Below are positions 5,819-7,646 of a stretch of 7,646 nt of DNA, piece by piece. The translations under genes were made by a program, and so were the position numbers. The first letter of the stretch is position 1. Each line of letters opens with the position of its first letter. Under the pieces are notes generated by a model. That model was not told where the DNA came from. It did no database searches and saw nothing but the letters and a program-made list of their open reading frames with translations. Source of the DNA: an uncultured Bacillota bacterium (lineage in GTDB: Bacteria; Bacillota; Clostridia; Peptostreptococcales; Anaerovoracaceae); contig CAMJRV010000108.1 of assembly GCA_946408315.1 (NCBI GenBank), positions 1 through 7,646 on the forward strand, in the 5' to 3' direction.

Positions 5819-6313
5819 ATGGTTTACAAGGTCGGAATTATCACGGCAAGTGATAAGGGCTATGCGGGAACAAGAAAAGATCTGAGCGGACCGGCGATAG
5901 AGGAAGCGGTCGCCAGGAGTAAGGTGTTTCAGGTGGAGAAAAAGGTGATTCTTCCGGATGAGAAGGACCTGCTTTCCGATCATATGCGCAAAATGGCGGA
6001 TGAGGACCATCTGGATCTCATTTTAACCACGGGCGGAACGGGCTTCTCAAAACGGGACGTCACCCCCGAAGCCACGCTGGCCGTCATGGAAAGACGCTGT
6101 CCGGGAATCCCCGAAGCGATGAGAAGCATCTCTTTCCAGATCACACCGAGGGCAATGCTGTCGAGAGCGGAAGCAGGGATCAGAGGAGAAACTCTCATCA
6201 TCAATCTGCCGGGAAGCCCTAAAGCCATCCGGGAAACGCTGGAATATATCCTGCCTTCCATAGAACACGGCCTGGATATCCTCAAGGGAAATTCTTCCGA
6301 GTGCGCTCGCTAA
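5819..6313 (+). CDS. mog: MogA/MoaB-family molybdopterin adenylyltransferase
   Basis: This 164-aa protein is the normal length for the single-domain MogA/MoaB family. VGIITASDKGYAG (5-17) is the family N-terminus. TTGGTGFSKRDVTPEAT (70-86) is the MPT-binding loop with catalytic-type Asp80. GETLIINLPGSPKA (123-136) is the second signature. The enzyme adenylylates molybdopterin with ATP before metal insertion, in the cytoplasm. Telling MogA from MoaB by eye is not reliable. GGGAGGA (5806-5812) lies six bases before the ATG. It is the only plus-strand gene here; no other molybdenum-cofactor gene lies nearby, so its partners must be elsewhere. It diverges from the membrane-protein operon, and a large palindrome begins eight bases after its stop. 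Confidence 0.93.
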   Translation: MVYKVGIITASDKGYAGTRKDLSGPAIEEAVARSKVFQVEKKVILPDEKDLLSDHMRKMADEDHLDLILTTGGTGFSKRDVTPEATLAVMERRCPGIPEAMRSISFQITPRAMLSRAEAGIRGETLIINLPGSPKAIRETLEYILPSIEHGLDILKGNSSECAR

Positions 6314-6320
6314 ATCAAAA

Positions 6321-6417
6321 GACGGCGGCAGTATTCCCTGGAAAACCGCCATCTTTATATGCTTCGCATAAAGATGGGGATCGGTTTCACGGTTTTTACG
6401 GGAATACTGCCGCCATC
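6321..6417. repeat. 97-bp structured imperfect palindrome between convergent genes
   Basis: The outer arms GGCGGCAGTATTCCC (6324-6338) and 6400-6414 pair perfectly over 15 bp, and extend by GA/TC after one mismatch (6321-6323 with 6415-6417). A middle stem AAAACCG (6342-6348) pairs with CGGTTTT (6390-6396). An inner stem CCATCTTTAT (6349-6358) pairs with ATAAAGATGG (6368-6377). A 12-nt strand (6378-6389) stays unpaired and contains a second CGGTTT, which could replace the first as partner. No clear T-tract follows on either side. It may act as a bidirectional terminator or RNA-stabilising structure, or be a small palindromic repeat element. The rest of the 157-nt gap (6314-6470) shows nothing else. 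Confidence 0.75.
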
Positions 6418-6470
6418 CTATCTTCTTCGATTAGATTTCAGCTAGCAGAAACGGAGATGAAAATACTTCT

Positions 6471-7397
6471 TTACCTGTCTTCACGGAAGTATGGCACGCT
6501 TAAATTTGCAGGTCCCATATCTTCTTTTTTATTCTTTCTCGTACTGACAATTACGATCAATATCGTCGCCGCATAGGGTACCATGTCCACAATGTATTGA
6601 GAAACGTGAATGCCCATGCTCTGAAGCCGAAAGCCCAGAATATTCAGCCCGCCGAATAGGAAGGCTCCCAGCATCGCTTTGGACGGCTTCCAAGAAGCAA
6701 AGATGACGAGGGCCACCGCGATCCAGCCTCTGCCTGCCACCACGTTTTCCTGCCATACCGGAATCGTGACGAGGGACATATACGCTCCTCCCAGCCCGCA
6801 AAGGGCGCCGCCGATTATGATATGAACATATTTATACAGGTTGACGTTGATCCCGGAAGCATCCGCTGCCGCGGTATTTTCTCCTACCGCCTTCAGGTTC
6901 AGACCTTTCTTCGTCCTCCACAGGTAGAAAGATGCGCAAATGGTGATGACATAGCCAAAATAGATAAAGACGTCCTGTGCAAAGAAAGTCGGCCCAATGA
7001 CGGGGATTTTACTGAGCACCGGAATGGGCAACGTAGTGAATGCGGATTTCACGGAAGCCGGTGCAGGAACACCCATGAAGCTCTTTCCCACAAAGCTGGC
7101 AAAACCGCTTCCGAATATGGTCAAGGTCAGACCGGTCACGACCTGATTGGCCCGCAGCGCTACCGTCAGGATGGCGTAAATCGCCGAACCTGCCGCTCCT
7201 GCGGCCATAGCGCCCAGAATCGCAAGAAACGGATTCCCGGTCCACAAGCCGACAGCAAAGCCCATTACGGCTCCCATGAGCATCATGCCCTCTACGCCCA
7301 GATTCAGGTTTCCCGCCTTTTCTGTGATCAGCTCACCCAGCGTCGCGAACAACAGCGGAGTGCCGGCAATTACTGCAGCTGCTAAAAATGCAGTCAT
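6471..7397 (-). CDS. ABC transporter permease, nucleoside/simple-sugar (BmpA-linked, NupQ/YufQ-like)
   Basis: This 308-aa polytopic membrane protein belongs to the BPD_transp_2 permease family. Near the N-terminus is AGNLNLGVEGMMLMG (28-42), a strong signature of the purine-nucleoside/BMP type. The cytoplasmic coupling loop for the ATPase is GLNLKAVGENTAAADASGIN (165-184). AGRGWIAVALVIFASWKP (221-238) and a C-terminus ending PYFRE are also typical. About eight hydrophobic segments are visible. It would form the membrane channel with the partial permease upstream (7398-7646), an ATPase and a BmpA-like lipoprotein, none of which is in the window apart from that fragment. Import of nucleosides is the best guess; other riboside or sugar substrates remain possible. 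The start codon directly follows the upstream stop, so translation is coupled. It is the last gene of its operon and ends 54 nt from the palindrome. Confidence 0.9.
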   Translation of the reverse strand: MTAFLAAAVIAGTPLLFATLGELITEKAGNLNLGVEGMMLMGAVMGFAVGLWTGNPFLAILGAMAAGAAGSAIYAILTVALRANQVVTGLTLTIFGSGFASFVGKSFMGVPAPASVKSAFTTLPIPVLSKIPVIGPTFFAQDVFIYFGYVITICASFYLWRTKKGLNLKAVGENTAAADASGINVNLYKYVHIIIGGALCGLGGAYMSLVTIPVWQENVVAGRGWIAVALVIFASWKPSKAMLGAFLFGGLNILGFRLQSMGIHVSQYIVDMVPYAATILIVIVSTRKNKKEDMGPANLSVPYFREDR

Positions 7398-7646
7398 TTA
7401 AGCCACCTCCTTTTTCCCAAGCTTATGGTGAAGGGATACCCGATATTGCAGGAAGAATTCGCTGCCCAATACGAAGAACAGGATGATTCCCTGTATCATT
7501 TCCGCTACCGAAGACGGTATGGAAAGGGCGATCTGAAGATAGGCGCCTCCCTGAAGCAAAACGGCAAAGGCGAGACAGACGACCAGGATCACCGGCGCCG
7601 ACAGCCTTCCCAGCCAGGTGGTGATGATGGCGGTAAAGCCATATCC
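7398..7646 (-). CDS. ABC transporter permease, nucleoside/simple-sugar (NupP/YufP-like), C-terminal fragment
   Basis: The last 82 residues of a second permease are present, with the frame open to the window edge. The fragment begins GYGFTAIITTWLGRLSAP, the segment that precedes the last membrane helices in YufP/NupP-type permeases of BMP-dependent nucleoside transporters. Two hydrophobic stretches follow: one near VILVVCLAFAVLL, the other near AEMIQGIILFFVLGSEF. The tail is basic and cytoplasmic (QYRVSLHHKLGKK). The stop TAA (7398-7400) is immediately followed by the ATG of the next permease, the pair order seen for nupP-nupQ. A GTG inside the frame at 7592 is not a real start. Confidence 0.85.
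   Translation of the reverse strand, partial: GYGFTAIITTWLGRLSAPVILVVCLAFAVLLQGGAYLQIALSIPSSVAEMIQGIILFFVLGSEFFLQYRVSLHHKLGKKEVA
7406..7411 (-). promoter_or_regulatory. Ribosome binding site of the second permease, inside the first permease's last codons
   Basis: AGGAGG on the minus strand, in a longer AAAGGAGGTGG, lies eight bases before the ATG at 7397. It overlaps the Lys-Glu-Val codons of the upstream permease. With the abutting stop and start codons, this indicates coupled translation of the two channel subunits. Confidence 0.85.

Noticed and set aside
5756..6010. Minus-strand frame of 84 codons across the start of the Mog-family gene
   Set aside because: It is antisense to the conserved Mog-family gene and its divergent promoters; the protein has low-complexity, family-less content.
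6314..6470. Possible riboswitch or transposon remnant in the palindrome region
   Set aside because: No recognised riboswitch core, transposase fragment or target-site duplication was seen; only the palindrome itself is reported.
6457..6576. Short hydrophobic plus-strand frame of 39 codons starting at ATG 6457
   Set aside because: Its GGAG touches the start codon with no spacing, and nearly all of it is antisense to the well-supported permease, whose membrane codons explain the hydrophobicity.

Overview
The window looks like part of a Gram-positive, anaerobic, clostridial (Firmicutes) chromosome of moderate GC. Four things point there: strong purine-rich Shine-Dalgarno sites, sigma-A-like promoters, U-tract terminators, and the protein families present (YheO/DauR-type PAS-HTH regulator, HD-GYP with a clostridial-style C-terminal extension, a DUF1461/TIGR01906 membrane protein, BMP-type nucleoside ABC permeases). 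The genus cannot be fixed from this sequence. Almost everything reads right to left on the minus strand; the one plus-strand gene is a MogA/MoaB-family gene at 5819-6313.

Left part (1-1087): the first 23 codons of a probable PLP-dependent aminotransferase leave the window at base 1. It has its own promoter, preceded by a perfect 11-bp inverted repeat. Upstream of it, after a strong hairpin terminator (241-288), lies a 215-aa PAS plus HTH regulator of the YheO type. A 14-nt AT-rich word is shared between the aminotransferase promoter region and the regulator's own upstream region, so the regulator may control itself and the aminotransferase.

Middle part (1088-5782): five minus-strand genes form a probable operon. 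In transcription order they are a DUF1461 membrane protein, a DJ-1/ThiJ/PfpI protein, a PHP-family phosphoesterase (4-nt ATGA overlap with the preceding gene), an HD-GYP protein and a J-domain/degenerate-GGDEF fusion. The operon ends in a perfect 16-bp hairpin that contains the last stop codon. An extended -10 promoter across the PHP stop codon could let the last two genes, a putative cyclic-di-GMP module, be transcribed separately. The J-domain/GGDEF fusion is the most unusual gene. Its GGDEF motif is replaced by DPLSF, so it should not make c-di-GMP, but the RxxD inhibitory-site motif is kept at exactly the right spacing. It is therefore a candidate c-di-GMP-responsive DnaK co-chaperone, next to a phosphodiesterase that looks catalytically intact.

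Right part (5738-7646): the membrane-protein operon and the Mog-family gene diverge from abutting promoters. The Mog-family gene converges on a nucleoside-type ABC permease pair (one complete, one partial; the stop of one directly abuts the start of the next). Between them is a ~97-bp structured imperfect palindrome without a clear U-tract. No tRNA, rRNA, CRISPR array, transposase or prophage gene was seen.
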